Positions 29,817 to 42,960 of a stretch of 64,000 nt of DNA are shown here, in pieces. This stretch comes from Amoebophrya sp. A120 (lineage: Eukaryota; Sar; Dinophyceae; Syndiniales; Amoebophryaceae): positions 212,722 to 276,721 of the forward strand of contig CAJINV010000023.1 in the NCBI GenBank assembly GCA_905178155.1, read 5' to 3'. The stretch's first letter is position 1; the number at the start of each line of letters is the position of its first letter. The notes under the pieces were generated by a model. That model did no database searches. It worked only from the letters and a program-made list of their open reading frames with translations, and was not told the DNA's origin. Made by a program: the position numbers and the translations under genes.

Positions 29817-31940
29817 GTATGGAATAGAAAAACTTCAGAGCAAGCGGCTACTGATGAGGGCCACAGATGCTCTTCGGCTTGATAGAAGAAATGCAACTCT
29901 ATTTTTGGCGTCATATAGTTCCTGATCGCATGATGGTTGTAAGTAGTGTGATTTTCAGTAGTGCTCTCGATGTTTTGAATACCCGTTCTTGCATTTCAGC
30001 AATGATTTTGTCCTGACTTAGATCATGTGCAAATGTCATCCTTCGGACAGCACACCGACAAGCTTCAAGAGCGAAGGCATGTCATTTCCAACTGAGTTTT
30101 TCTTTTCATACCTGTTCTGGAGATGATGTCGATACAAGTCGAAGTCCATCACTTACAACAAAAAGGAAAAACGCAAACATAGCAATCATGTCCTCTATTC
30201 CGTCTCGGTATTTTTCACCAAATGTAAGCAAAAAGCCATAAATCTGCTATCACCTGCAACTTCACAAAAACGCAGCATCTTGCTCTCAAGCTGTCTGTAC
30301 CTGTAGTAATTTATCATCCTGCAACGAAAGCTAACTGCATTAGCATTTGTTTTGTCTCTAGTAGTTGTAAAATGTGTACACGTAAGTACTAAAAACGAAC
30401 ACTGTACAATATTCTGAACTGCTACAACGCATGTACAAGAGAATGAAAAACTTGGACGAGTCAGTATGAACAGTAAAAAATAAAAAGAACGCCTAGTGTA
30501 TAATATCAATCGCTCAAAAAAAATTCATCGTACAATCGGGCTCCAGCATCGCCACGTTTATCTCATGATCCGAATCCGTTGTTCCTCATCATGGTAGGTT
30601 GTCGATTGCAACGACAACAGCAACACAGGAGAGTATCGGGCTACCACCCGTCGTGGTTTGTTTTATTTGGCATTTAATCTGAAAGCCTGACCCTGAGCCT
30701 GATTGAATGATTGGAGGAAGCACCAGAAAGCTTCAGGGCGAAGGAGTTCCAGCATTTGTGAAGACACAAGTTGAGCGAGGCAAGAGCTCAACCTCGAAGC
30801 CGAGGCAATAGTTCTTATTTTAGAGGCTTGTAGCTGTTTGCGCCTCTATTTCCGCATGAAGATTGATGATCATAATTCGTGAGCATAGCGCTAGGCGATA
30901 TAAGTACTCGAAGACAAAAACAATGGCAGCCGGCTCCTCTGTGTTCCTGCCGGACGGACGGGCGGCCCTTTCCCGAGTTCTGCAAGAGGCAGAGCATCGG
31001 ACGATCACAATGCTCCACACACTCAGTGGACCCGGTTGCGCGGGTGCTGACGCTGAGCGACCAAACGGCCCGCGCCGACCTGCTGCGTGATCTCGAGGGC
31101 CCGGAGAGCCCATCTCCGCGGGCAGATACTAGCCCCCCGACTATCGAAGGGCGACGCGTCGGACCCCGGTGCCGAGTGGCCGCCCGCCGGCAGGTGATGC
31201 GCTGCCGTGCTTTTCCCGAGACGGAGAGCGCCGCCGCCTGCAACCCCGGCAAGTACGTGCGTACTGCCGTGGCCAAGCGGCTATAACAATGGTCACCGAC
31301 TTGGCCGCCCTGGTCTTGCTCCGTCCTCGCTCAGCGTGGGCGGTGAGGGTGTGGGCGCCTTCTCAAAGTTGAGGCCAAGCGAAGTGGGCGGCGAGAAGTC
31401 CGCGGCCGTTGCCCTTGGGCCGTGCGCAAACTCTACCAGCCCGCCCTCACTCTTGCGCGCGGTGCGATTGTCCGGCGCCTTGCGCGCCGTGCGTTGGCCC
31501 GCTGCTTTGGTTTTTCTCGCCCGCGCGAGCGGTTGGGGCGCCCGCCCGGCCTCTAGGCCGAGTCCGCGCTCTGAGTGAATCTGTGGCACCCTCACGATAA
31601 CGAAAGGAGAGAAGTGCTAGAATGCCACTCTGGTAGCTTCTTCCTTCGAATGCGGGCACATTGGTTAGACAAATGGACGCCATGTTCCTCTTGCTAGTTG
31701 AGGCCTGTTTCAATTTCAAAGCCAGAGGGGCTGACCTGAGTGATTGGTGGCACCGTGAAGAGTCAGCGAAAACGAATTCCGGATGAGAGTTATTCAAAAT
31801 TTGCGGACACCCGGGCAGTGCGGTGGAGCTTGGTTTGTTTGAAGTAGGCAATAATAAAACCAGACTAACTTTTCTGCCTAGGTCACGACAAGGCCCCGGG
31901 CTTTTGGCAAAGGTGCGCTATGCAAACTTTGACATTCACG
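29817..31940. other. Sparse exons and a GC-rich island
   Basis: 29930-29960 holds a GTAAGTAG donor after a short possible exon. 30535-30595 may be an exon (APASPRLSHDPNPLF) ending at a GTAGGT donor. From about 30900 to 31600 the DNA becomes GC-rich, with long overlapping open frames on both strands; the longest forward one is 30879-31286. None has a recognisable domain and high GC alone lengthens frames, so I do not call a gene. Confidence 0.35.
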
Positions 31941-32004
31941 GCGCAGTATCTTCGCCCTCTAAAGATAGATACACTGCATTCGGAACGCATAGAAAGGGTT
32001 TCCG

Positions 32005-34090
32005 CATAGTGTCACCTCTTGACACTCGCCTAGGTAGCGGAGGGGAGGCGGAGGGCAAGTTGCAGTCGATTAGACCCAGAATTAGCTGCGGACAGTACTA
32101 AAAGTCCAAAGCGCTTACTTTTTGACAGCAGTCGCCACATATTATCAAACTTCTGCTACCAGGGCGGCACTGCGATTCTGCATGTGCCGTCTGCGCCCTC
32201 CGCTGCCCCTCCGCAGTTGCTGCGAATTGTTCCTCATAACATGCTGAATTTTGAAAACTTGCAAAACCGACAAAAAAAACGAAAAACAAAAGTAAAATCC
32301 CATAAAAAGCCTTTCAGCATGGTATCACTTCTTGACACTCGCCTAGCGGAGGGGTGGCGGAGGGCAAGTTGCAGTCGATTATATCCAGAATTAGCTGCGG
32401 ATAGTACTAAATCTTCAAAGTGCTTGCTTTTTGGCAGCAGATGCCATTTATTATGAAACTTCTGCTACCAGGACGGCACTGCGAGTCTGCATGTGCCGTC
32501 TACACCCTCCGCTACCCCTCCGTAGTTGCTGGGCATGTTCCTCATAGCATTTTGAATTTTGAAAACTAGCAAAGCCGACAAAAAAAGCAAAAAACAAAAG
32601 CAAAGACGCACCAAAACCTTTTCAGCATGGTGTCACTTCTTGACACTCGCCTAGCGGAGGGGTGGCGGAGGGCAAATTGCAGTCGATTAGATCCAGAATC
32701 AGCTGCGGACAGTACTAAAGCTTCAAAGTGTTTGCTTTTTGGCAGCAGATGCCAATCATTATTCAACTTTTTCTACCAGGACGGCACTGCGATTCTGCAT
32801 GTGCTGGCTACACCCTCCGCTACGCCTCCGTAGTTGTGTGGCATGTTTCTCATAGCATGCTGAATTTTGAAAAATTGCAAAACCGAAAAAAAACGAAAAA
32901 CAAAAACAAAAACATACAAAAAACTTTTTAGCATGGTATTACCTCTTGACACTCGCGTGGCGGAGGGTGGGCGGAGGGCAAGTTGCAGTCGAATAGACCC
33001 AGCATCAGCAGCGGATACTACTAAAAGTGCAAATTGCTTACTTTTTGACAGCAGATGGAGTTTATTGTTAAACTTCTGCTACCAGGACGGCATTGCGATT
33101 CTGCATGTGCCGTCTACACCCTCCGCTACCCCTCCGGAGTTGTTGTGCATGTTTCTCATAGCATGCGGAATTTTGAAAAATCGCAAAACCAACAAAAAAA
33201 ACGAAAAACAAAAGTAAAAACCCACAAAAAGCTTTTCAGCATGGTGTCACCTCTGGACACTCGCGTAGCGGAGGGTGGGCGGAGGGCAAGTTGCAGTCGA
33301 ATAGACCCAGCATTAGCTGCGGATAGTACTAAAAATGCAAAGTGCTTACTTTTTGACAGCAGACGCCATTTATTCTTAAACTTCTGCTAGCAGGACGGCA
33401 CTGCGATTCTGCATGTGCCGTCTACACCCTCCGCTACCCCTCCGCACTTACTGGGCATGTTCCTCATAGCATGCTGAATTTTGAAAACTACCAAAACTGA
33501 CAAAAAAAACGAAAAACAAAAGCAGAGACGCATCAAAAGCTTTTCAGCATGGTGCCACTTCTTGACAATCGCCTAGCGGAGGGGTGGCGGAGGGCAAGTT
33601 GCAGTCGATTAGATCCAGCATCAGCTGCGGATAGTACTAAAAGTGCAAAGTGCTTACTTTTTGACAGCAGATGCCATTTATTCTTAAACTTCTGCTACCA
33701 GGACGGCACGGCGATTCTGCGCGTGCCGTTTACGCCCTCCGCTACCCCTCCGCGGTTGCTGGGCATGTTTATCATAGCATGCAGAATTTTGAAAAAATGC
33801 AAGACCGAGAAAAAAAGCGAAAAACAAAAGCAAAAACCCATAAAAAGCTTTTCAGCATGCTGTCACCTCTTCGCTGTCGCCTAGCGGAGGGTGGGCGGAG
33901 GGCAAGACGCAGTCGATTGAGTTCAAAATTAGCTGGGGAAAGTAGGTAAAATTGCAAAGTGCTGACTTTTTGATAACAGATGGCGATTGTTGTTAAATTT
34001 CTGCTACCAGGACGGCACTGCGATTCTGGATATGCCGTCCACACCCTCCGCAACTCCGCCGCAGTTGTTGGGCATTTGCCACATGGCAGC
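32005..34090. repeat. Satellite array B, 307-bp unit, about 7 copies
   Basis: Same unit as array A, with starts near 32010, 32318, 32627, 32934, 33241, 33549 and 33856. The same leader is at 31938-32004. The last copy is the most diverged and ends near 34090. Confidence 0.95.
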
Positions 34091-34865
34091 ACTGATTATA
34101 TGCAATTTGCAAAAACTAAAAAAAAATTCAATCACGCATATACAAAATTCTTGTATTGCATTGAATCACGTGGTTGGTTTCGCGCAACGCGGAGCTGGCG
34201 AAGTAGTATTAGTTGATGAAGAAAAATTTTTGAAATTGCTCTGGAGGTGGATTCTGCCATACCTATCACTTGTAAGTAGAACTAAAAGCGGAAACTGCAT
34301 AACAGTGATTAGTATGTTTCTGATGCGTGTTTTCATCGATTGCGACTTCGAAACGAATCTGCGTATTATCGTGTAGCCGATCATTCTCGATTGTTTAGCA
34401 AACTTATCGAAATCTTTGTGACCCTGAGGTTGCGAATGAGAATGACAGCTGAAGACGAAAGAGGAAAACAAAAGCAACTCGACCGTAAAAAGGATCTCGC
34501 AGATTAGAACCAAGGGACCTCGTTCGAATCGATTTGCAAGTCCCTATTGGACGGAGATGGAGCTCGACGTATGAAAGCGTTGACGTTGTATTTTAGTATC
34601 GCGCTCGTCACTGAAGCAATGTTTATCTTGCTGAAGATCTAAATCCATATTGATACATAGATAAAATTGCGCACTCACGAAATAAAAGTGAAAAGAAAAC
34701 GTGTGGCGAAGTGTGTTCTTTTCCGTCATTATTTGTTGTTTTTACCACGACTGGGACCAGGAAGCGATGACGCAGCATAGACTTTGAGTACCGGCGATTC
34801 GTCGGATGTTTCAATTCCTCGTGTTGCGTTTGGTCGCCTAAAGATAAACTGAGTAAATTTTGACT

Positions 34866-35198
34866 ATGATGGCCATGGCAATGCAAGCCATCGGTGACCG
34901 TCTCCGTCTCCTTTGTGGTGCATTGTCGTTCTACAGCCAGCTGTGGAGGTCTTTGAGCAACTACGTCATTACCGTCACCGACTCGATGGACGCCTGGCTC
35001 CGGACCCTACTCATCTGGTTAGCAGCTGTTCTCAGAACCGCTCTCGGGCATGGATCAAACCCCTCCTGGAAAGCAGTTCTGACATTGTTGCAACTGGCAT
35101 TTTACGTTCTTGCAAAACTCCGATCATGTCATTATCAAGACGTTGAACGAACATGCATTCCAAAAAAAGCTGTTTCACAACTAATCATGCTGGAGTGA
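34866..35198 (+). CDS. Hypothetical helical protein, 110 codons
   Basis: One open frame from ATG 34866, Met/Ala/Leu-rich at the start, with hydrophobic stretches (LLIWLAAVLRTALG and LTLLQLAFYVLAKL) suggesting membrane or amphipathic helices. No known family and no introner element. It lies 300 bp after a satellite array and 190 bp before a transposon, so it could also be an isolated exon or a chance frame. Confidence 0.35.
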   Translation: MMAMAMQAIGDRLRLLCGALSFYSQLWRSLSNYVITVTDSMDAWLRTLLIWLAAVLRTALGHGSNPSWKAVLTLLQLAFYVLAKLRSCHYQDVERTCIPKKAVSQLIMLE

Positions 35199-35388
35199 AA
35201 TAATGATACGCATTTATTTGATTCTGCTTGTATCTAGTAGATTCTTTTGTTTCTGAAAAATCGGAATATCACACCCGCATGAAAGTTGCAGAAGCAGTAT
35301 CATTTTCCTTGTTACTGTTTTCTGTTCTTGATCTTGGAGGAAAAGTAAACGCACTACCGTTGAGTAGAAAAGCTGCCACCATTTGGTA

Positions 35389-36886
35389 AGAGCGGGGTCA
35401 CAAACTCATTCGTTAACTCCCCACCGGAGTTACGGACCAACCGGCCGGGTGGTCCTTAACTCCGGTGCCCCAAATGTTGCTTTAGAGAGAGGCAACAACG
35501 AAATTAATCCTTATGCGCCCCCCCGGCGGATAAGCCGGGGGTGGGCCCCATCTTATCCGCGCGCCGACGGGCCGTGCTGGTGTAGCCTAGGCAAAGTGAC
35601 CCGGCGCCCTCATTGCCTGGAGGGCCCGGATATGCCCACAGCATGCCGTCGGTCTTTGTGGTGTTTAAAAGTAACAGGCCCAACATTTGAAAGCGCCACA
35701 CTACCGGGGTTGCTTCAGACTAAAGGGCGACTGGGCAACATTTGGGGCGCGCTTGGGAAATTCGCCACGCAAGAAACTGCCGCGCAAGTAGCAACGGACA
35801 CGCAGTTGCAAGATCAGAGCCAGAATCTGCCCCGCAGAAACTGCTGCCATATGTAGCGCGAGGGCCAAGGAGCTTCCTCGCTTCGCGCCTTCAGGCTATT
35901 GGGTTACTTGCTAGACCATGTCGACGCCGCTTTGCCCTTGGGCAGTGGCCTAGGGTCCGAAGCGAGAGGCGCCGCGGGCTAAAGCTTTGCTCTAGCCTGC
36001 GCGCGCGGCCCCCTGAAGGGGGTTCGCCTGTGCAAACCGATGGCCATGGCTGCCCCTGCTTTTGCAATGGGTTCACTCAAAAAGACAGCAGGGCAGCAAT
36101 GCCCAGGGTTGCGCACCCAGATTCCTACCCACTCTTTTAAATGTGGAGCGCCGTCGTTGGTAAAATTCCCTCCGGTGGTGTGCTCAATTTATATCATCGC
36201 ACGGCAAACACGACCACGAGGGGGGGTAGCCATTTTCTGGGCCCCGGGCCGTGTTGTCCAATGTTTGTGGAAGCGCAAACATTGGCAGCGAGCGCAGCCT
36301 CCGCCGCGGCCGTAGTATTTATTTGGGCCGTGTAACTGACGGCCCCGCGCGGTCCACTTTTGTTTTCCGGCTTTTTCATGCCACCGCCGACCGACGTGCT
36401 TTAACTCTTCGCATCTTCGGCGCGGCGCAAGTGTTCCTTCGCCCGAAGTGCAGGAAGGCAGGCCATGGGGCCCAGTGAGGTTTTCTCGCCTCGCCCGGTG
36501 TTGCAGCCTACTTTTGGGAAACCCGCGCGCGCCCGTTTTGTGCGACGGGTTGTGACTCGCAGCCAGCAGTCGTCGCAAACCCCACACGCAGCGGAGTATC
36601 GCAGCCACGTAGTACGTAGCAGCGATGAGCTGGCTGTTCCCGGTTTTGGTGTAGCAGCGATGACAGTATCGCAGCCACATGACCGGGCTGTTTCCGGTGC
36701 TGGTAGCAGTGATGACCGGGCTGCTCCCGGTTCTGGCGATAGCACTTTATTCCGGGTTGTTCCCGGTTCTGGGGCTCACCAGATAGTACGTAGAGCAACA
36801 TTTTGGGCACCGGAGTTAAGGACCACCCGGCCGGTTGGTCCGTAACTCCGGTGGGGAGTTAACGAATGAGTTTGTGACCCCGCTCT
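35389..36886. mobile_element. 1.5-kb foldback transposon
   Basis: Terminal inverted repeats of about 91 bp (35389-35480 and 36796-36886) are nearly identical, starting GAGCGGGGTCACAAACTCAT. Each arm is itself an inverted repeat (CACCGGAGTTA with TAACTCCGGTG), so the ends can form nested hairpins. The GC-rich interior contains imperfect tandem units around 36622-36775 (CCGGGCTGTTCCCGGTTCTGG-like). Open frames inside show no transposase motif. I could not define a TSD. Confidence 0.85.
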
Positions 36887-36913
36887 AATGACTTGATAAA
36901 AAAGCTTTTGCTA

Positions 36914-38130
36914 TGTATGACAATACAGCCTGCTTCTACATCTTAGCCATCACGGTCGCCGAGAATACCATCCTGCAAGTTCCGGCGTCCTTGTGGTTTC
37001 ACCGAGGAAAATCCAAGCACGACGTGTCCATCCTGCGCGATGACGGTCTTCTCGTTTTTTTTGACGCACGTCGACAAGTACGGCGAGAAAGCTACGTTTG
37101 CCGAGCAACGATTTCGGAAGGCGCTGCTATGCTGGAAGAGAAACTTCATGATGACTTTTGGTTTACGAATTGCTGCAACTATGATATGCTCCTCTTGGTC
37201 AGGAAACGCACTCGATTTTGTCATTGATTCCGGTTAATGCATTTTCCATTTTTCACTCATATCTTATGCAGATCAGCACTATCTAGCTAAGTAGCAACCC
37301 AGAAGAAAAATGATAACAACGCATGCCGAAACAGAGGTCTGTAAAGCAGCCGAAGTCACTGAGTTGCTTCCTTGCAATACCTCCGCTGGCGATGGTTGCC
37401 GATGCAGTTTTGAGGGGATTGATATATGAATTGCAATTACAACACGTCGTGGTCTGATTACGAAGTGCGACTCAAATATTATACATGTTTGCTCGCGTTG
37501 TAACCTGACAGAAGTAGAACAATCATCGATATCCCTTTGCTTATGCTGCTAGTGCATCCGTCTGGAATCGACCACGACGTGAGGATTATCGTGGATACTG
37601 TTGCCCTCTGTCTCCTTGTGTTTTTCCAAGGAGCCCTCTGCTGCAGGACCGGGTCGGTGTGGCTCAGCCTCCACGTGGTGCCCATTGACCCGCCACGTGT
37701 CGTGGTCGGAGGGCTGCTCCGCACCGCTGCAGCGTCATCCTCGGCACAACTGCAGATCGAGTTTGCCTCCGCAGTGTTCCGGCGCCTCCTTCGTTTGCTG
37801 CGATCTTCCTGGGCCTGCAGTTGTTGTTTCTTCACCTTTCCCTACAAGCTGTTTTCAGTTTCACTCTGTGCCGCGTCCTGTTGCGGGAGAAGACGGAGGA
37901 TGTCTATCGCCAGCGAGACCACCGACATGACGTACACGCAACGACCTCGGGTGGCCGTCACCGACGGAAACATCAACAGGAACCGGCAACAGCACCTCGC
38001 TCCCCGTGTACGGAAAACAAGCGAAAAGTCGCAGTACCGGGGACCCGTCGACGTCGACTTCTATGCCGGAGGCGGTTGTTTATCCGGTGAACAAATAGAT
38101 GTTAAACAATTAGTCTTGCGGCTGGACTAA
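36914..38130 (+). other. Possible exons of an unknown gene, frame unresolved
   Basis: 36914-37237 contains two overlapping frames. The one ending at 37237 (VDKYGEKATFAEQRFRKAL) looks more protein-like. 37530-38130 is GC-rich and open in two or three frames. One of them encodes a hydrophobic helix followed by basic residues (IFLGLQLLFLHLSLQ, then REKTEDVYRQRDHR). I cannot choose exons with confidence, and no introner element marks them. Confidence 0.3.
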
Positions 38131-38911
38131 CAATACAGAAACCTGCTGTCCATCCGTTAATTGCTGACTTTTCGTGGTACGGCTGGTTGTATCGTTCGGG
38201 CACAGTAATTGCCACGATAAAACTGCTACCACGGAGAGCAAAATACGTAGAAATGCATCACCGTACGACGCCATGCAGTTGCAACTTTTGCTATAAGAAC
38301 TACGTGTACAGAAACAGATACAGATGCAGACGAAGAAGATGTAGTACAGACAAAGTCACACAACGACCTGATTGATCAGTACGCATGCTTAGCTGCTTGT
38401 ACTTGCAACTGTTTTTAGGGAAGAGATGAAACCAATTTGAATTTGAACTTGTCTGGCTCTGAGTTCGTCCACGGAATGAATAAAAGAGTCCTCCTACCTT
38501 CTTGTCATGCGTTATCCTTATCGCTCTCGCTCACATTCTGCATGCGAAGAAGCGCATGATCCGGGCAGCAGGCTTCCTTGCTGTCGAAGCAGCGTCGAGG
38601 TCAAGATCGCGAGCGTACGTTATGGAGTTCTCAATTACTTACATTGATATGATATGTGATGCAAGAATAGCAAAATCGAAGGGCCGAGTTTGTCTTTCTG
38701 CTTGCACGTCTTGCATTACAAACCTGGAATGGCAGTGGATTTTTGCCATTTCATTCGGCTCTTCGATAACTACTTGTTATGCGAGCTACCTTGAACTTGT
38801 TCTTGATCTTGGCGTGAAGGCTGATAGGAACTGCGCATGACAAGCTATGTGCACAGCGGGCAGTGTAACCCTTGAGAATCCCATATACGTTCCATAAATT
38901 TTCTTGGGCAG

Positions 38912-41900
38912 TTTGCAACTCCCGGAGGACAGTGACGCGCTAGCTCCAGGGAAAGTGCTAAAGACGGGCGAGCCGACTGAGTTCGGAGCCTCGGGTCCCT
39001 GGCAGCAGTTGTTGGTCTCAGCGACACTGCAGGTTCCGATCGATTCAGCAGCCCAGCGAAATCTGGCCACAAGGTTCCAGGAGGAAGCTCTCTTCCGCGG
39101 CCCGGACGGGTAAGATAGTACGCATTGGAAGTGTGATGTATTTGCATACAGAAACAAAAAGAAAGATTTATTTTCTGCGCTTTAGAAATACAATCACAAT
39201 AGAAAAAAGTGAGATAATAAAAACGTACAAAAATACAGAATCAAGTACCGAGTCCTGCTGCTAGAAAAAATTCGGACGCTAAAGTCGGACCAGCGTTTAT
39301 GTCTTGCGAATCTTGAGTCAAGCAGGGTCAAAGCAAAAGTTTTTGCAAGAATTAGATAGATTGCTACATGGCGTTTAACCTTAACTAGTAAAGACGATTT
39401 TCTATACCGGATCCGGACTGCATTGCAGCCTAGAAACCCCAAACTGCAGAAACCAGAAGTCCATTGTCATGATTATTGACTTTCCAAGTTGGTTCTGGCG
39501 GCTCTGTTGCGTATACGTATTTGCAAGAAAATCTGATCATTTTTCGTTTGCTTTGGTCCCAACTCCAGAGTCTTTCACATCCATAGGGCCTACACGAGAT
39601 GGTCTACCGACCACCGGTGTCGTCTGAAAACTTTTTGGCGGAACAACGGGCACAGGAATCGGAGGCGGCTCTGTTATGATAGAAAATCAAAAGCAGCTAT
39701 CATCTGAAACAAATAATATAGGTTTTGGTATTGGTTTTTTGCGAATCAAAGAAAAATTTTGCGGCTGGATGATCTTCGGCAACCGATGCACTTGTATTGG
39801 GGCTGAATTGCGACTCCTCGTCGTGCACTGGAGTGCATGGGCACGCGTCTTCATGTTCTCTTTCTTTGTATGCCCGTCGCATTTGCAGGGCACGAGAGTC
39901 ATTTTGGAACATCGATAGCGCTGTTGATTTTCTACGTGATTGCCGTACTGGCGGGCGTCTTCGTGGCAGCGCGTCTTCTCGCTGTGCGACAACGACTGCA
40001 GCGCGCAAATCAAGGAACAGTACGACAAGAGGATGGCCGAAATCGCAGATGACTTCTCGGTTCTGAATCACGACTACCTAATGGAAAAGGAGCTGCTCGC
40101 GAACTACGGGCTTCTCGAAGTCCGCTTCCTAGCAACGGGCGAGTTTCACGTCTACCTGGACGGGGAAATGCTGGGCAACCTGCGGGACTTGCGGTACTCT
40201 GACCTGTCCGTTGGCGCTATCGACGAAAAGTGGCCCGAGTTCGGAATGCAGCAGTTAAATGTCGACATCTTCAACCTCGCCGGCATCGAGCATCGACGTG
40301 GCTTCGACCCGGACCCGCATGGAGCAACATCGATGCCGGGGGAATCTGGCGGAAAACGGTACCTCACCTGCCAGCCAAGACACGAAACCCCGTCCCCTGC
40401 CAAGCAGTTCCGACTGCCCGGAAAGTCCTGGATCCAGCAGGGCAGGAACGAAGTGCAACACTCGGCGTTCTTTGAGAAGGACTGCGTCCAAAGTAGCTTG
40501 GCGACGTGGTGCCGGGCTGCAAACAAGAGTCTTGCCCAGCAGTACCGCCGTGGTTTGTCCGCGACGCCACTGTTAACGGAGAAGATGGAAACCTGTCCCT
40601 TCGTGAATCAGTACTACACGGAGCAAGAAGTGCGGCGAGCTCGCATTGAGCACGGGTATCCTGTGCAAAAGTATCGTACTCGGAAAACCTGCATCAACTA
40701 TGTTGCGCCGTAAGAAGAAGTTTTCTCATAATTCTCTAATTTGTTTTATCCTGGTCTAGCATGAAAGTTCCACAGACAGGCTACGTGTTTTGCACAAGTA
40801 TTTCGCGATGGATTTCTTCTTGACTTCGGATGCTATTTGTTGTACTAGGACTAGAAACTACGAGGAAGACGAATCTTTTGCAGTGCATACCATTCGGGCG
40901 ACGGCCAAAATCTTGGACGACTTGGAACCGCAGAGCGACTGGCTATTTTCGTCGAAATTCGGCATGGAGTGCAACCACCCGTACATACTGTTGACGCGTC
41001 AGCCCCCGGCTTCTACCGAGGACGAGCACCACACGATGAGCATCATGGCGTGCCTTACCCCCGAATCCAACCTACTGACCGTCAACGCGCTTACGAAGGA
41101 ACGGTTTGACGCGGAGTGTCGTCGGCGCCGCGAGTATGTGGCGGATCTGTTGAACGCGCACACGATGCAGTGGACCCCGGCGTTTCAGGGGCCCCGCCTG
41201 GATCCGGTCCGCGACGGGATCACCGAGGAAGACGTGCGCATCTTCAATGCCGACCTGCTATCCATGGTAAAGACGCGTGCACCGACTCAACTATTCCGAT
41301 TCTTTCTGTGGCGGAACACCCATTCCCATAGCATTAATTGCAACTGGACAACTTCATTGCAACACTTCTGGTTCTGCATAAAAACTGAAATGACAATTAG
41401 GAAAGTCGCATGTAGACGTGGAAGGCTTTTCTGGGTTGCGTAAGTATTACGTTCGCGTTGCAGACGAGCATAGAGGGTTGCTTTTCATCCTTTCTGCCAT
41501 GAAACGTTCTTTGCTTTGTGCAGACCGCTGCGAAAAGTATACCGTAGCAGAAACGAATGGATAAGATGATCATGCACCTATTTGACCATGGATATCCAAA
41601 CGCACAGTATCCATAAAAAGAATTCAAAACTCGATGCTAATCATTGACACAAAGTGGGTATTTCATTCAAGCCACACAAAGGCCTAGTGATACATAAGCG
41701 AACCCGAATAAAGCATCATTGTTCATTATTCGAACATATAGAAATTTCTGTTTTCTCAGCCTACGGCTTCATGTAGAGCGGGCAAAAATCCGAAGCTGGT
41801 GTGGAAATGATATGAATAATTTACAACTTTGTGTGGCAATGAACGCCCTGGGTTGGTGATATCTTTCTGACACGATAAGCAGCAAGCTGACCTGCAAAAT

Positions 41901-42053
41901 TTGAACGGCCCGCGCGAGTGGGAAGTAATTGCTGCGGGTGCCGGGGTCGACGCAAACAATCTGGTGTTGGTGAATCATCTGCTGGACAACGACTTGCTAG
42001 CCATGGACGTCGGCGACCATGGCGCCGTCGAAAATGGAGTGCACGAACTCTAG
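38912..42053 (+). CDS. Unknown multi-exon protein
   Basis: Well-supported pieces: exon 38912-39109 (after TTCTTGGGCAG, before GTAAGA), exon 39428-39507 joined in matching phase 2, a long exon from about 39941 to 40656, a second from about 40890 to 41266, a GT-AG intron 41267-41879 (GTAAAG donor, phase 0), and the last exon 41880-42053 ending in TAG. The long exons encode charged, globular sequence (EIADDFSVLNHDYLMEKELL, FGMECNHPYILLTRQPPAS, then EWEVIAAGAGVDANNLVL). An alternative frame at 39870-40010 holds a membrane helix (ALLIFYVIAVLAGVFVAARL), so the gene may encode a single-pass membrane protein. ATG 39599 is another possible start. The joins between 39508 and 39941 and across the element at 40657 are not resolved. 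Family unknown. Confidence 0.6.
40657..40889 (+). mobile_element. Introner element, family 1, without a matching TSD
   Basis: The left end TATCCTGTGCAAAAGTATCG and right end TTTTGCAGTGCATA are both family 1. The flanks (ACGGG and CCATT) do not match, and a join at the usual borders shifts the frame. It may be a recombined element or its edges may have moved. Confidence 0.7.
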
Positions 42054-42441
42054 ATCATCTGCTGCAACGAAGGAAGACCAAAACGCGGGCGTCTACGACT
42101 GCATCATGACGAGAAGTATAGGTATAGCTGACACTTTTGATATCATTTATCTGCACGAACTCGATGCTGATGTAAAAGGATAAGGAATAGGAAGTGACTC
42201 ATCTGATATATAGATACATCTGCATTTCTTTGTAGCTGCTCGCATGGTATTGGAACGGATGAGGACTGGTGATGACTCCGTCGCAAGTAGTTGCTTCTTG
42301 CATGATAGTGATGCAGTAGATGCCGTGGCTGTGCGCCGCATGGTTTTTTTTGTTGTTTTCGTAATTGTACCTATACGAGATTAATACCGTACGAACCGAA
42401 AACAGATCCGTTGCCGCTCCTTTCGCAAGTTGTAAAGGATC

Positions 42442-42960
42442 ATGTACCTACGTACCATGAAAAAACTCGCTTGTGAATTTTCGCCACGACGCCATTGCCG
42501 GATGGTTCTTCGCGGCAGAGCTTACAGTAGTGCAGAGGAAGAGTTTTCGACGTCGAGCTCCTGGACAGTATGCCAAAATTGGGCATCCTATCATAATCTC
42601 GTTATCAGTATCAAGTGCAAGTATTTCCGGGTTTGGAAAGATGTCGAGTCTGTAATGCAGCTTTTGCATTTGCCCCCCGGCCCCGTCAGGTCACGTAGAA
42701 GATCCGGTTCCGGAGTATGCATCGTAGGTTTTACGTTACGTCTGTGAGGTAGTGTTATATTAGCGCCACACGTTCTTTCGGTTTTACGAGGGCCACGTAG
42801 TCCTTACTCCGCATGAGAAACAAGCTCACTACTCGCCTAGCAGCAGAAGAGTGATTTCTGCTTCTTCTTGTCGCGCAAGATAGATTTTTTTCTGACTGAG
42901 AGAGGGCTTCACAAGTTTGCATCCTTCCAGAGCCGGACACGTTTGCCGTGAATATATGCC
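42442..42960 (+). other. Possible exon and decayed family-2 introner
   Basis: 42473-42608 is open and encodes DAIAGWFFAAELTVVQRKSF, then a hydrophobic run. At 42609 a diverged family-2 left end (TATCAAGTGCAAGTATTTCC) begins. A diverged right end (CGGACACGTTTGCCGTGAATA) finishes near 42953. The flanks show no clear TSD, so no gene model is offered. Confidence 0.4.

Noticed and set aside
30879-31286. A 135-codon frame in a GC-rich island
   Set aside because: Several frames are open on both strands because of high GC; no domain, no splice signals and no introner support.
27732-34090. Many open frames of 60-140 codons on both strands
   Set aside because: They recur with the 307-bp satellite period and have no conserved start or protein features.
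35389-36886. Open frames in the foldback transposon as a possible transposase
   Set aside because: No catalytic motif or domain can be seen, and frames overlap GC-rich tandem units.
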